From assembly GCF_042649045.1 (NCBI RefSeq), contig NZ_JBHSEF010000002.1, positions 1 through 30,813 on the forward strand: a stretch of 30,813 nucleotides of DNA. Reading direction: 5' to 3'. The notes under the pieces were generated by a model. The model did not search any database. It saw nothing but the letters and a program-made list of their open reading frames with translations, and was not told the origin of the DNA. Of this stretch, positions 21,511 through 29,415 are shown piece after piece. Made by a program: the position numbers and the translations under genes. The DNA comes from Chryseomicrobium palamuruense (lineage in GTDB: Bacteria; Bacillota; Bacilli; Bacillales_A; Planococcaceae). The number at the start of each line of letters is the position of its first letter. Position 1 is the stretch's first letter.

Positions 21511-22611
21511 ATGGCGTTAACAGCTGGAATTGTTGGATTGCCGAACGTCGGTAAATCTACACTATTTAATGCAATTACGAAAGCAGGCGCACTTGCAGCA
21601 AATTATCCATTCGCGACGATTGATCCGAACGTTGGAATTGTTGAAGTACCTGATGCACGTTTAGATAAATTGACTGAGATGGTTGAACCAAAGAAGACTG
21701 TTCCGACAGCATTTGAATTTACCGATATCGCAGGTATCGTAGAAGGCGCTTCAAAAGGGGAAGGTCTTGGAAACAAGTTCCTTTCTCACATCCGCGAAGT
21801 AGATGCGATCTGTCAGGTCGTTCGTTGTTTCGTAGATGAGAATGTGACACACGTCGCAGGAAAGGTCGATCCGATTGCTGATATCGAAGTCATCAATCTG
21901 GAACTGATCTTAGCGGACCTTGAAAGTGTTGATAAGCGTTTGCAACGCGTCGGTAAGATGGCGAAGCAAAAAGACAAAGAGGCTCTTATTGAAGAGCCTG
22001 TGTTATCGAAACTGAAGGAAGCATTCGAAGCAGGGCATTCTGCTCGTTCTGTGGAACTATCAGATGATGAATTAAAAGTTATCAAAGGTCTTCACTTATT
22101 GACAATCAAACCAATGCTTTATGTAGCGAACGTATCGGAAGACGACATCATGGACGGCGGCTCGAACGAGTACGTTGAAAAAGTTCGTGAGTTTGCTGCA
22201 GCGGAAGGCGCTGAAGTAATTGTGATCTGTGCGAAGATCGAAGAAGAGATGGCAGCTCTTGAAGATGACGAGAAAGCAATGTTCTTAGAAGAGCTAGGCA
22301 TTGAAGAGTCGGGTCTTGACCAAATGATCAAAGCTTCGTACAGCTTACTTGGGTTAGCTACATATTTCACAGCTGGTGTTCAAGAAGTACGCGCGTGGAC
22401 GTTCCGTAAAGGAATGAAAGCACCACAATGTGCAGGTGTCATTCACTCGGACTTCGAACGCGGATTCATCCGTGCAGAGACGGTTGCGTATGATGACTTA
22501 GTCGAAGCAGGCTCTATGCCAGCAGCGAAAGAGGCTGGAAAAGTGCGCTCAGAAGGAAAAGAATATGTGGTACAAGACGGCGACGTCATGTTGTTCCGTT
22601 TTAACGTGTAA
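21511..22611 (+). CDS. ychF: Redox-regulated ATPase YchF (OLA1 family)
   Basis: Obg-family P-loop protein that prefers ATP, associates with ribosomes and takes part in stress responses. 366 residues, canonical. G1 is GLPNVGKST (9-17), the switch region has FTDIAGIVEGASKGEGLGNKFLSHIREVDAI, and the altered G4 (NVSE) matches the family. A coiled-coil insert (LADLESVDKRLQRVGKMAKQKDKEAL) and the C-terminal TGS domain (EVRAWTFRKGMKAPQCAGVIHSDFERGFIRAE) follow. GGAG precedes the ATG. Own promoter and own terminator, so a single-gene unit. Confidence 0.97.
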   Translation: MALTAGIVGLPNVGKSTLFNAITKAGALAANYPFATIDPNVGIVEVPDARLDKLTEMVEPKKTVPTAFEFTDIAGIVEGASKGEGLGNKFLSHIREVDAICQVVRCFVDENVTHVAGKVDPIADIEVINLELILADLESVDKRLQRVGKMAKQKDKEALIEEPVLSKLKEAFEAGHSARSVELSDDELKVIKGLHLLTIKPMLYVANVSEDDIMDGGSNEYVEKVREFAAAEGAEVIVICAKIEEEMAALEDDEKAMFLEELGIEESGLDQMIKASYSLLGLATYFTAGVQEVRAWTFRKGMKAPQCAGVIHSDFERGFIRAETVAYDDLVEAGSMPAAKEAGKVRSEGKEYVVQDGDVMLFRFNV

Positions 22612-22613
22612 CT

Positions 22614-22659
22614 AAAAAAGTGTTTCTCAGTCCAAATAGCTGGGAAACTCTTTTTTTTT
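22614..22659 (+). terminator. ychF terminator
   Basis: Imperfect 16-bp stem: AAAAAGTGTTTCTCAG side pairs with CTGGGAAACTCTTTTT, followed by a run of T. Three bases past the stop. Confidence 0.88.
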
Positions 22660-22664
22660 ATTCA

Positions 22665-22693
22665 TTGCAATCCACTTCCCAATATGATACAAT
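22665..22693 (+). promoter_or_regulatory. rpsF operon promoter
   Basis: TTGCAA (22665-22670), 17-bp spacer, TACAAT (22688-22693), with TG one base before the -10 (extended -10). Predicts a leader of about 70 bases before rpsF. Confidence 0.7.
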
Positions 22694-22716
22694 TCATTGA
22701 TGTGAGTAATACAATT

Positions 22717-22751
22717 ACTTGCTCCTTGCCGGCGTCAAAACCGGCCAAAGT
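22717..22751 (+). promoter_or_regulatory. Candidate S6:S18 leader (autoregulatory RNA of the rpsF operon)
   Basis: The rpsF leader contains GCCGG (22728-22732) and CCGGC (22741-22745) around an 8-base loop, extended by flanking TTG/CAA with a bulged C and an outer ACTT/AAGT. CCG-bearing hairpins upstream of rpsF are bound by the S6:S18 complex in many bacteria to repress the operon. Position and motif fit; the exact consensus was not checked. Confidence 0.55.
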
Positions 22752-22772
22752 CCATAGGGAGGTGCAGAATAG

Positions 22773-23063
22773 ATGAGACAGTACGAATTAATGTACATTA
22801 TCCAGCCAGCAATCGAAGACGAGGCGAAGAAAGCTCTAGTTGAGCGTTTCAACGAAATCCTTACTTCTAACGGCGCTGAGATCATCGAATCAAAAGAGTG
22901 GGGTAAACGCCGCTTAGCTTATGAAATCAACGACTTGCGTGAAGGTTTCTACCAAATCGTTAAAGTAAATGCAGATTCTAAAGCAATCGATGAGTATACA
23001 CGTCTAGCTAACATCAATGAAGACATTATCCGTCACATTGCTGTTCGCGTTGACGAGAAATAA
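22773..23063 (+). CDS. rpsF: 30S ribosomal protein S6
   Basis: 96-residue S6, which binds the 16S central domain together with S18. Starts MRQYELMYIIQPAIEDE; core ESKEWGKRRLAYEINDLREGFYQIVKV; ends RHIAVRVDEK. GGGAGGTG lies 9 bases before the ATG. First gene of rpsF-ssb-rpsR. S6 and S18 flank ssb, so the likely S6:S18 leader would couple their amounts and that of SSB. Confidence 0.98.
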   Translation: MRQYELMYIIQPAIEDEAKKALVERFNEILTSNGAEIIESKEWGKRRLAYEINDLREGFYQIVKVNADSKAIDEYTRLANINEDIIRHIAVRVDEK

Positions 23064-23099
23064 GAATTCAACGATCGCTGATGAGGGAGGTTTGCACAC

Positions 23100-23612
23100 A
23101 TGATTAACCGAGTTGTACTAGTAGGCAGATTGACGAAAGATCCGGAGCTGCGTTACACACCAAACGGAATTGCCGTGGCACGTTTTACTCTTGCAGTAAA
23201 CCGTACATTTTCAAGCCAGTCTGGTGAACGTGAAGCAGATTTTATAAACTGTGTTGTTTGGCGCAAACAAGCTGAAAACACGGCAAACTTCTTGAAAAAA
23301 GGAAGTCTTGCTGGCGTGGAAGGCCGCATCCAAACAGGAAGCTATGAAGGACAAGACGGCAAGCGTGTATACACAACAGAAGTCGTTGCAGACAGCGTGC
23401 AGTTCCTAGAACCACGTAATGCATCTGGCGGAGGCGAGCGCGGACAACAAGCTGCTCCTTACGGAAATGCACCGCAATCGAATTACAACAATAATTCTAA
23501 TCAGTATGGTTCAAACCAACCATCGAATCAGCAAAATTATACCCGTATGGACGATGACCCATTTGCAAGCAGCGGGCCAATCGAAGTCTCTGACGACGAT
23601 CTACCGTTCTAA
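23100..23612 (+). CDS. ssb: Single-stranded DNA-binding protein
   Basis: Protects ssDNA at forks and recruits repair and replication partners. 170 residues. OB fold about 1-105: MINRVVLVGRLTKDPELRYTPNG, FTLAVNR, EADFINCVVWRKQAENTANFLKKGSLAGVEGRIQTGSYE. A disordered Gly/Asn/Gln linker follows, then the acidic partner-binding tail ending DDDLPF. GGGAGG precedes the ATG. Lies between rpsF and rpsR, the standard Bacillales arrangement for the essential SsbA. Confidence 0.98.
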   Translation: MINRVVLVGRLTKDPELRYTPNGIAVARFTLAVNRTFSSQSGEREADFINCVVWRKQAENTANFLKKGSLAGVEGRIQTGSYEGQDGKRVYTTEVVADSVQFLEPRNASGGGERGQQAAPYGNAPQSNYNNNSNQYGSNQPSNQQNYTRMDDDPFASSGPIEVSDDDLPF

Positions 23613-23663
23613 GAATCGGCATCTCTTACGGATTACTTGATAACGAAAAAGGAGGCAACCAAT

Positions 23664-23900
23664 ATGGCACCACGTCGCGGAGGCAAACGACGCCGTAAAG
23701 TTTGTTACTTCACTAGCAACAACATCACTCACATCGATTACAAAGATGTAGATTTGTTGAAAAAATTCGTGTCTGAGCGTGGAAAAATTCTTCCACGTCG
23801 TGTGACAGGAACTAGCGCGAAGTATCAACGCAAACTTACACGTGCGATCAAAGTATCTCGTATCATGGCTCTATTACCATTTACAGCTGAAGAGAGATAA
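23664..23900 (+). CDS. rpsR: 30S ribosomal protein S18
   Basis: 78-residue S18: MAPRRGGKRRRKVCYFTSN... ending LLPFTAEER. Binds 16S rRNA as a heterodimer with S6. The ATG at 23664 has AAGGAGG 9-10 bases upstream; an earlier in-frame start at 23637 lacks a site and is not family-like. The single Cys (KVCYF) replaces the four-Cys zinc site seen in some Gram-positive S18 versions. Last gene of the operon; a terminator follows. Confidence 0.98.
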   Translation: MAPRRGGKRRRKVCYFTSNNITHIDYKDVDLLKKFVSERGKILPRRVTGTSAKYQRKLTRAIKVSRIMALLPFTAEER

Positions 23901-23911
23901 GATACCACACA

Positions 23912-23942
23912 CACCTGTCGGATTTTCCGGCAGGTGTTTTTC
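23912..23942 (+). terminator. rpsR terminator
   Basis: Stem CACCTGTCGG / CCGGCAGGTG (23913-23922, 23928-23937, one G-U), 5-base loop, then five T residues. Confidence 0.92.
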
Positions 23943-23988
23943 TATAAAGTGAAGAGGATGTGCTGGGTAAGGCTGGATAAGATAGAAA

Positions 23989-24075
23989 GACTCCAGATGC
24001 TCTAACCTCTATAGTAATGAGATAAGGGAATAGGCAGGGATCTGGAGTCAAAATACTCTAGATTCTTGCCTATTC
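23989..24075 (+). other. Long hairpin with an alternative upstream pairing partner
   Basis: Positions 24028-24048 pair with 24055-24075 over 21 bp around a 6-base loop; the only three non-Watson-Crick positions are G-U on the plus strand. Part of the left arm (ATCTGGAGTC, 24040-24049) can instead pair perfectly over 10 bp with GACTCCAGAT at 23989-23998. The two structures exclude each other. No gene follows until 24470 and there is no T-run, so a switch or a repeat element are both possible. Confidence 0.55.
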
Positions 24076-24082
24076 TTCTTCA

Positions 24083-24262
24083 AACTGGTGCGCAGACAAA
24101 GCGAAGAACGGACTGGGGAGGCAAGCTAGTGCGAATACTGTCTCAACTGGTGCGAATACCAGCCCAACTGGTGCGGGGATAAAGCGAAGAACGGACTGGG
24201 GAGCCCAACTGGTGCGAATATCGCCCCAGCTAGTGCGAATCCCAGCCCAACTCGTGCGTTTC
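24083..24262. repeat. 21-bp-period array (AACTGGTGCG type) with 83-bp higher-order repeat
   Basis: AACTGGTGCG or a close variant starts at 24083, 24124, 24145, 24166, 24207, 24228 and 24249. Spacings are 41, 21, 21, 41, 21, 21, so an 83-bp super-unit is duplicated. The 41-bp steps share the segment AAAGCGAAGAACGGACTGG. No protein gene is supported across it. Downstream, 24263-24469 holds only a 6-bp hairpin (24410-24424) and nothing else I can identify. Confidence 0.82.
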
Positions 24263-24469
24263 ACCATACTAGCAAACAACATGAGCGGATGAACCATCCA
24301 ACCGTCTCATCTCCATTTAAAACCAATAGTGGGGAAGATCTTCCTAGCAAGGGCTTTAGTATTCTCCTCTGAAGTGGCTCTCTATTTTTTTTTACCCGTG
24401 ACCGGGCAAAGCGTATCCTACGCTAATATGATAAACTAAAAGGGAAATCTAGAAAGAAGGAAGGGTCCT

Positions 24470-25411
24470 ATGCAACAAGAAACATCACCCGTATGGAAGC
24501 ATGGACTGACGGCTTGGCTCGTCTTTGTGGGTCTGACCATATTCTCCGTGTATCTTCCTGCACTCGCACTCGTGGGCTTGCTGCTCTCCGTAATTCCGAT
24601 TGCGTGGTTCCGTGCAAAGCATTCACGAAACTCAACATTTCTCCTCGTTGTGTTCAGTCTGATTGCCGCTGTGTTACTTGGCAGTTACCCAGGTCTCTTT
24701 GTCGCCATGGTCACTGTACCTATCGGCTTTATCATTGGAGACGGACTTGCACGACGTCAATCTAAAGTGTATCTCTTTATTTCTACAGCCATTGTCTTAA
24801 TGCTCACATCCGTCATGCAACTCGCTCTCACGCAATTTCTATTTTCAATTAATTTAATTGAAGAAGGAATTGATCAACTACGGGCATCTTACATACAAGT
24901 AGGAGAAATGATGGAAAGTGTCGGTCAGTTGCCGAATGACTTTGATGAAATTGTGAGAACCAGCTTACAAACATTCTCACTGGTATTACCAGGGTATTTT
25001 ATTGCCATGATGTTTGTGGCGGCTCTTGTGTATATTTCGGTTGCATTACCCATTCTGCGCAAACTGAAAGTACCTGTTCCACGCTTTGCGGCATTTCGTC
25101 ATTTTCAATTGCCGCGTGCAGTGATATGGTATTATTTAATCGTATCGCTATTGTCTTTATTCGCGGTATTTGAAGCCGGTTCATTTGGTGAGATGATTCT
25201 CGTCAATGCCGTATTCATCTTCCGTGCCCTGCTCTTTTTACAGGGGATTTCACTGGTGCACTTCTACTTCCATCACCAAAGCTGGCCGAAATGGGGCGCG
25301 ATTGCGACAACCATTGTGTTGATCCCGTTCTATTCCATTGTGGTCATTATCGGTGTCATTGATTTAGGATTCCGTTTACGTGCGTATATCGCTGCCAGTC
25401 CAAAAAAGTAA
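24470..25411 (+). CDS. yybS: DUF2232 family membrane protein (YybS-like)
   Basis: Predicted multi-pass membrane protein of the YybS/DUF2232 family, function unknown. 313 residues, with hydrophobic segments through most of its length (for example LTAWLVFVGLTIFSVYLPALALVGLLLSVIPIAW, LVVFSLIAAVLLGSYPGLFVAMVTVPIGFIIGD, FLFSINLIEEG, LVLPGYFIAMMFVAALVYISVALPIL, AIATTIVLIPFYSIVVIIGVIDLGFRLRAYI). Some families of this type resemble S components of ECF transporters, but that is inference. AAGGAAGG precedes the ATG. Starts the yybS-gdpP-rplI-dnaC run; gdpP begins 14 bp later. Confidence 0.9.
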   Translation: MQQETSPVWKHGLTAWLVFVGLTIFSVYLPALALVGLLLSVIPIAWFRAKHSRNSTFLLVVFSLIAAVLLGSYPGLFVAMVTVPIGFIIGDGLARRQSKVYLFISTAIVLMLTSVMQLALTQFLFSINLIEEGIDQLRASYIQVGEMMESVGQLPNDFDEIVRTSLQTFSLVLPGYFIAMMFVAALVYISVALPILRKLKVPVPRFAAFRHFQLPRAVIWYYLIVSLLSLFAVFEAGSFGEMILVNAVFIFRALLFLQGISLVHFYFHHQSWPKWGAIATTIVLIPFYSIVVIIGVIDLGFRLRAYIAASPKK

Positions 25412-25425
25412 GGAGTTGAACAAGC

Positions 25426-27402
25426 TTGGCCACATTCTTTCGGAAACGACCGATGCGGTATAGTGTGATTTTGTTTGCGGTCCTAGGAATCACAGCCACT
25501 GTTGTGTTTTCGGTACAATCGTTTTTGGTCGGCATCGTTTTTGGACTCCTTGTCGTGGCTGTCACCCTGTATGCATGGTCGACAGAGAACCGCGTCTATC
25601 AGGAAACAGAGAAGCATATTGAAACGATGTCATATAGGCTAAAGAAAGTAGGGGAGGAAGCCCTCCTTGAAATGCCTATTGGAATTGTTCTCCTCAATGA
25701 TCATCACGTCATTGAATGGGCAAACCCCTATATGACGAAACAGATGCCACAAGACACATTGATTGGCCTGAATGTGCACGAACTCTCCGAACAAATTCCG
25801 GAAGTGCTCAGTTCCGACGAAATCAATGATACGACGGTAGAAATAGGAGACCATAACTTTAGAGTCTTCTATAAACCGGATGAAAAATTACTTTACTTCT
25901 TTGACGTAACGGAGCAAGTGGAGATTGAAACGCTCTACTACGGCGACCGGACCGTCATCGGAATTTTATTTATCGATAACTATGATGAAATCACGCAAGG
26001 AATGGATGATCAGATCCGAGGTCAGCTCAATAGCTTGATTACCTCTACCGTCAATGCATGGGGAGCGGAATTTGGGATCTTTGTGAAGCGTGTGGCTTCC
26101 GACCGGTTTATCGCCGTCCTTAATGAATCCATTCTATTAACGTTAGAGAAAAACAAATTCAGCATCTTGGATGAAATCCGAGAAGTGACGACGCAATTTG
26201 GTCATGGCGTGACACTCAGTGCGGGAGTCGGGACATCGTCGACCTCTCTTGTTGAGCTAGGCGAGCTTGCCCAGTCGAGTCTTGACCTCGTTCTTGGACG
26301 AGGCGGTGACCAAGTCGCCATTAAACAGGCGGACGGAAAAGTGAAGTTCTATGGAGGGAAAACCAATCCTGTAGAGAAACGCACACGCATCCGGGCTCGC
26401 GTCATTTCTCATGCCCTGCGAGATTTGATTCAAGACAGTGACCAAGTGCTCGTGATGGGCCACAGGTTGCCTGATATGGACTCCATAGGAGCAGCTGTTG
26501 GCGTACGAAAAATGGCCGAGATGAATCAGGTCGATGGCTATGTCGTCATCGATTTTCAAGAGCTCGATAAGAGTGTCATTCGCTTAATGGATGAAATTAA
26601 GCAAAATGAGGCCCTTTACTCGCGTTTTATCTCACCCGAAGAGGCTATGAACCGAATGACGGAAAAAACGCTTCTCGTGGTCGTGGATACGCATAAACCG
26701 AGTCTTGTGATTGACGACCGCCTCTTGCAGCGTGCAGAAAAAGTCGTCGTCATTGACCATCACCGTCGAGGCGAAGAATTTATTGAAAATACACTGCTCG
26801 TTTACTTAGAGCCATATGCATCGTCTACTGCTGAGCTTGTGACGGAACTTATCGAGTACCAGCCAAAGCATGACAAGCTGACGATGTTGGAAGCGACATC
26901 GATGCTCGCAGGAATTACCGTCGATACAAAGAGTTTCACGCTCCGAACAGGAGCACGAACGTTTGAAGCAGCTTCATACTTGCGTACGAACGGGGCGGAT
27001 ACGGTCCTTGTTCAAAGCTTGTTAAAAGAAGATCTGGACACGTACGTAGAGCGTGCAAAAATCATACAGTCAGTGGAATTCTATCATGAGGGAGTAGCGA
27101 TTGCGCATGCCCCTGAAAATGAAATATATAGCCAAATCCTACTTGCGCAGACAGCAGACATTCTCCTTACGATGAGTAATGTGCAAGCGTCATTTGTCAT
27201 TGGACGCCGCGATGAGTCCAATGTGGGCATCAGCGCACGTTCACTCGGCAACGTCAATGTGCAACTCGTCATGGAGAACCTAGGTGGAGGCGGGCATTTA
27301 ACCAATGCGGCCACACTGCTTGAAAACACCACCATTGCAGATGCGATTGAGCAAGTAAAAGAAAGTATAGACCGGACTATGCAAGGAGGAAATGAACAAT
27401 GA
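25426..27402 (+). CDS. gdpP: Cyclic-di-AMP phosphodiesterase GdpP
   Basis: Membrane phosphodiesterase that degrades c-di-AMP and so controls potassium and osmotic balance and beta-lactam tolerance. 658 residues, family length. Two N-terminal membrane segments (about 10-45), a PAS-like haem-binding domain, a degenerate GGDEF domain, then the catalytic DHH/DHHA1 module: GHRLPDMDSIGAAVG, VVVDTHKPS, VVVIDHHRRG, and GGGGHLTNAATLL. TTG start fixed by the AAGGAG 10 bases upstream and by family length. Overlaps the rplI start by four bases. Confidence 0.96.
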   Translation: MATFFRKRPMRYSVILFAVLGITATVVFSVQSFLVGIVFGLLVVAVTLYAWSTENRVYQETEKHIETMSYRLKKVGEEALLEMPIGIVLLNDHHVIEWANPYMTKQMPQDTLIGLNVHELSEQIPEVLSSDEINDTTVEIGDHNFRVFYKPDEKLLYFFDVTEQVEIETLYYGDRTVIGILFIDNYDEITQGMDDQIRGQLNSLITSTVNAWGAEFGIFVKRVASDRFIAVLNESILLTLEKNKFSILDEIREVTTQFGHGVTLSAGVGTSSTSLVELGELAQSSLDLVLGRGGDQVAIKQADGKVKFYGGKTNPVEKRTRIRARVISHALRDLIQDSDQVLVMGHRLPDMDSIGAAVGVRKMAEMNQVDGYVVIDFQELDKSVIRLMDEIKQNEALYSRFISPEEAMNRMTEKTLLVVVDTHKPSLVIDDRLLQRAEKVVVIDHHRRGEEFIENTLLVYLEPYASSTAELVTELIEYQPKHDKLTMLEATSMLAGITVDTKSFTLRTGARTFEAASYLRTNGADTVLVQSLLKEDLDTYVERAKIIQSVEFYHEGVAIAHAPENEIYSQILLAQTADILLTMSNVQASFVIGRRDESNVGISARSLGNVNVQLVMENLGGGGHLTNAATLLENTTIADAIEQVKESIDRTMQGGNEQ

Positions 27403-27845
27403 AAGTCGTATTCTTAAAAGATGTTAAAGGAAAAGGGAAAAAAGGCGAAATCAAAAATGTAGCAGACGGCTACGCGCACAACTTCCTTATTAAAAATGGC
27501 TACGCAGTAGAAGCCACAAGTTCTGCTCTATCAGCAGTAGAAGGTCAAAAGAAGTTAACAGAGAAGCAAGCAGCACAAGAACTTGCGGATGCTAATGCTC
27601 TGAAAGAGAAATTAGAAGCGGTGACAGTGGAATTAAAAGCAAAGTCTGGAGCAGACGGTCGCCTGTTCGGATCTGTCACTACAAAGCAAGTCGCAACAGC
27701 TCTTGAAAAAGTTCATGGCATGAAGATTGATAAACGCAAAATGGAACTGGAGGATGCGATTCGCACATTAGGCTACACGAACGTACCAGTCAAACTACAC
27801 CAGGATGTTACGGCTACTTTAAAAGTCCACGTAACGGAAGAGTAA
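27399..27845 (+). CDS. rplI: 50S ribosomal protein L9
   Basis: 148-residue L9, an elongated two-domain protein that binds 23S rRNA near the L1 stalk. N-terminal domain MKVVFLKDVKGKGKKGEIKNVADGYAHNFLIKNGYAVEAT, long connecting helix (about 40-75), C-terminal domain with GRLFGSVTTKQVATAL. The ATG lies in the gdpP stop (ATGA) and a strong AAGGAGG sits within the end of gdpP. Confidence 0.98.
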   Translation: MKVVFLKDVKGKGKKGEIKNVADGYAHNFLIKNGYAVEATSSALSAVEGQKKLTEKQAAQELADANALKEKLEAVTVELKAKSGADGRLFGSVTTKQVATALEKVHGMKIDKRKMELEDAIRTLGYTNVPVKLHQDVTATLKVHVTEE

Positions 27846-27857
27846 GGAGCGAAAAAG

Positions 27858-29216
27858 ATGAGCGAGCCGTTCATGGACAGAGTTCCACCCCATAATCATG
27901 AAGCTGAGCAATCGGTGATCGGCGCCATCTTTCTAGAACCGCCGGCGCTGATTACAGCGGCTGAAGTGCTGGTGCCGGAAGATTTCTATCGTACTGCGCA
28001 TCAACGCATCTTCCAGACGATGATACGCCTCAGTGACCAAGGGAAAGCCATTGATGTGGTCACGGTAACAGAGGAGTTATCAGCGAAAAAAGAACTGGAA
28101 GACGTCGGCGGGATTGCGTATTTAAGTGAACTTGCCAATGCGGTACCAACTGCTGCGAACATCGTGTACTATGCACGTATCGTGGAAGAGAAAGCGTTGC
28201 TGCGTCGTCTTATCCGCGTCGCGACCAGCATCGTGGAAGACGGATTTACCCGCGAAGACGAAGTAGCCGCTGTGTTATCGGAAGCGGAGAAGAAGATGAT
28301 GGACGTCTCCAGTCGGAAAAACGCAGGAGACTTTCAAAATATCAAAGATGTTTTGGTTCAGACGTACGATAACATCGAACAGTTGCATTCCCGTAAAGGG
28401 GACATCACGGGTGTACCGACCGGGTTCCGTGACCTCGACCGGATCACAGCTGGCTTCCAGCGCAATGACCTGATCATTGTGGCAGCCCGTCCTTCAGTAG
28501 GTAAGACAGCATTTGCCTTAAACGTGGCGCAGAATGTTGCGACAAAGACAGATGAGAACGTAGCGATCTTTAGTCTTGAGATGGGCGCAGAGCAGCTCGT
28601 CATGCGTATGCTCTGTGCAGAAGGCAACATCGATGCGCAGGTGCTGCGTACAGGTGCTCTGACCAACGAAGACTGGAAGAAGCTGACGATGGCCATGGGA
28701 AGTCTATCAAACGCCGGTATCTTCATTGATGATACGCCAGGGATCCGCGTGACAGAGATTCGTGCAAAGTGTCGTCGTCTAAAACAAGAATACGGTCTTG
28801 GCATGATCCTGATTGATTACCTGCAGCTCATCCAAGGGTCCGGAGGAAAAGGTGAGAACCGTCAACAAGAAGTATCGGAAATCTCGCGTTCGTTAAAAGC
28901 CCTCGCTCGTGAGCTTCAGGTGCCTGTGATTGCCTTGTCTCAGCTCTCCCGTGGTGTAGAGCAGCGACAAGACAAGCGTCCAATGATGTCCGATCTGCGT
29001 GAATCCGGATCGATTGAGCAGGATGCCGATATCGTGTCGTTCTTATACCGGGAAGATTACTATGACAAAGAGACAGAAAACCAGAATATGATTGAAATCA
29101 TCATTGCGAAGCAGCGGAATGGCCCGACAGGTACGGTGACTCTCGCGTTCGTCAAAGAGTTCAACAAGTTCGTCAATATTGACTGGAGTCAACATGCGGC
29201 TCCTCCGGCTTCCTAA
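27858..29216 (+). CDS. dnaC: Replicative DNA helicase (DnaB family; DnaC in Bacillus)
   Basis: Hexameric 5'-3' helicase of the replication fork. 452 residues. The N-terminal domain starts MDRVPPHNHEAEQSVIGAIFLEP (DnaG interaction). The RecA-like domain has Walker A AARPSVGKTAF, then FSLEMGAEQLVMRML, Walker B MILIDYLQLIQG, LSQLSRGVEQRQDKRPMMSDLRESGSIEQDADIVSFLYRE, and the final KQRNGPTGTVTLAFVKEFNKF. Named dnaC in B. subtilis, dnaB elsewhere. Follows rplI by 12 bp. Its stop codon lies in the loop of its own terminator. No intein is present. Confidence 0.97.
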   Translation: MSEPFMDRVPPHNHEAEQSVIGAIFLEPPALITAAEVLVPEDFYRTAHQRIFQTMIRLSDQGKAIDVVTVTEELSAKKELEDVGGIAYLSELANAVPTAANIVYYARIVEEKALLRRLIRVATSIVEDGFTREDEVAAVLSEAEKKMMDVSSRKNAGDFQNIKDVLVQTYDNIEQLHSRKGDITGVPTGFRDLDRITAGFQRNDLIIVAARPSVGKTAFALNVAQNVATKTDENVAIFSLEMGAEQLVMRMLCAEGNIDAQVLRTGALTNEDWKKLTMAMGSLSNAGIFIDDTPGIRVTEIRAKCRRLKQEYGLGMILIDYLQLIQGSGGKGENRQQEVSEISRSLKALARELQVPVIALSQLSRGVEQRQDKRPMMSDLRESGSIEQDADIVSFLYREDYYDKETENQNMIEIIIAKQRNGPTGTVTLAFVKEFNKFVNIDWSQHAAPPAS

Positions 29217-29233
29217 GGGAAGTCGGTTTTTTT
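29205..29233 (+). terminator. dnaC terminator
   Basis: Stem CCGGCTTCC / GGAAGTCGG (29205-29213, 29218-29226, one G-U), loop TAAG holding the TAA stop codon, then seven T. Confidence 0.9.
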
Positions 29234-29281
29234 ATAGTCTAAATGAGGAAATTCTATGGAAAGTCTGACATCAATCAACTT

Positions 29282-29325
29282 AAAAGCGAACATTAAATTA
29301 ATTGATTATCATTTTGTTCGTTTTT
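29282..29325. promoter_or_regulatory. Candidate PurR operator (paired PurBoxes) of purA
   Basis: AAAAGCGAACATT (29282-29294) matches the B. subtilis PurBox AWWWCCGAACWWT at 12 of 13 positions. A second, inverted box (29313-29325, reading AAAAACGAACAAA on the minus strand) matches at 11 of 13. The boxes face each other with 18 bp between, close to the 16-17 bp known for PurR sites. purA is a PurR target in B. subtilis. Confidence 0.65.
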
Positions 29326-29339
29326 TATTCAAATTTTGA

Positions 29340-29368
29340 TTGACGTGAATACGATACGCTGATACACT
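29340..29368 (+). promoter_or_regulatory. Candidate purA promoter
   Basis: TTGACG (29340-29345), 17-bp spacer, TACACT (29363-29368). Lies directly downstream of the PurBox pair, where PurR binding could block it. The -10 match is modest (4 of 6). Confidence 0.45.
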
Positions 29369-29415
29369 TATACTGTTTGAAATAGGACACACAGTGTCTA
29401 GCGGAGGTGCTGATT

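Noticed and set aside
24070..24297. 75-codon minus-strand reading frame with repeated RTSW/FAPV-like peptides
   Set aside because: It is a translation of the 21-bp array and the hairpin, has no good ribosome-binding site and no recognisable domain. The frame stays open because the period is a multiple of three.
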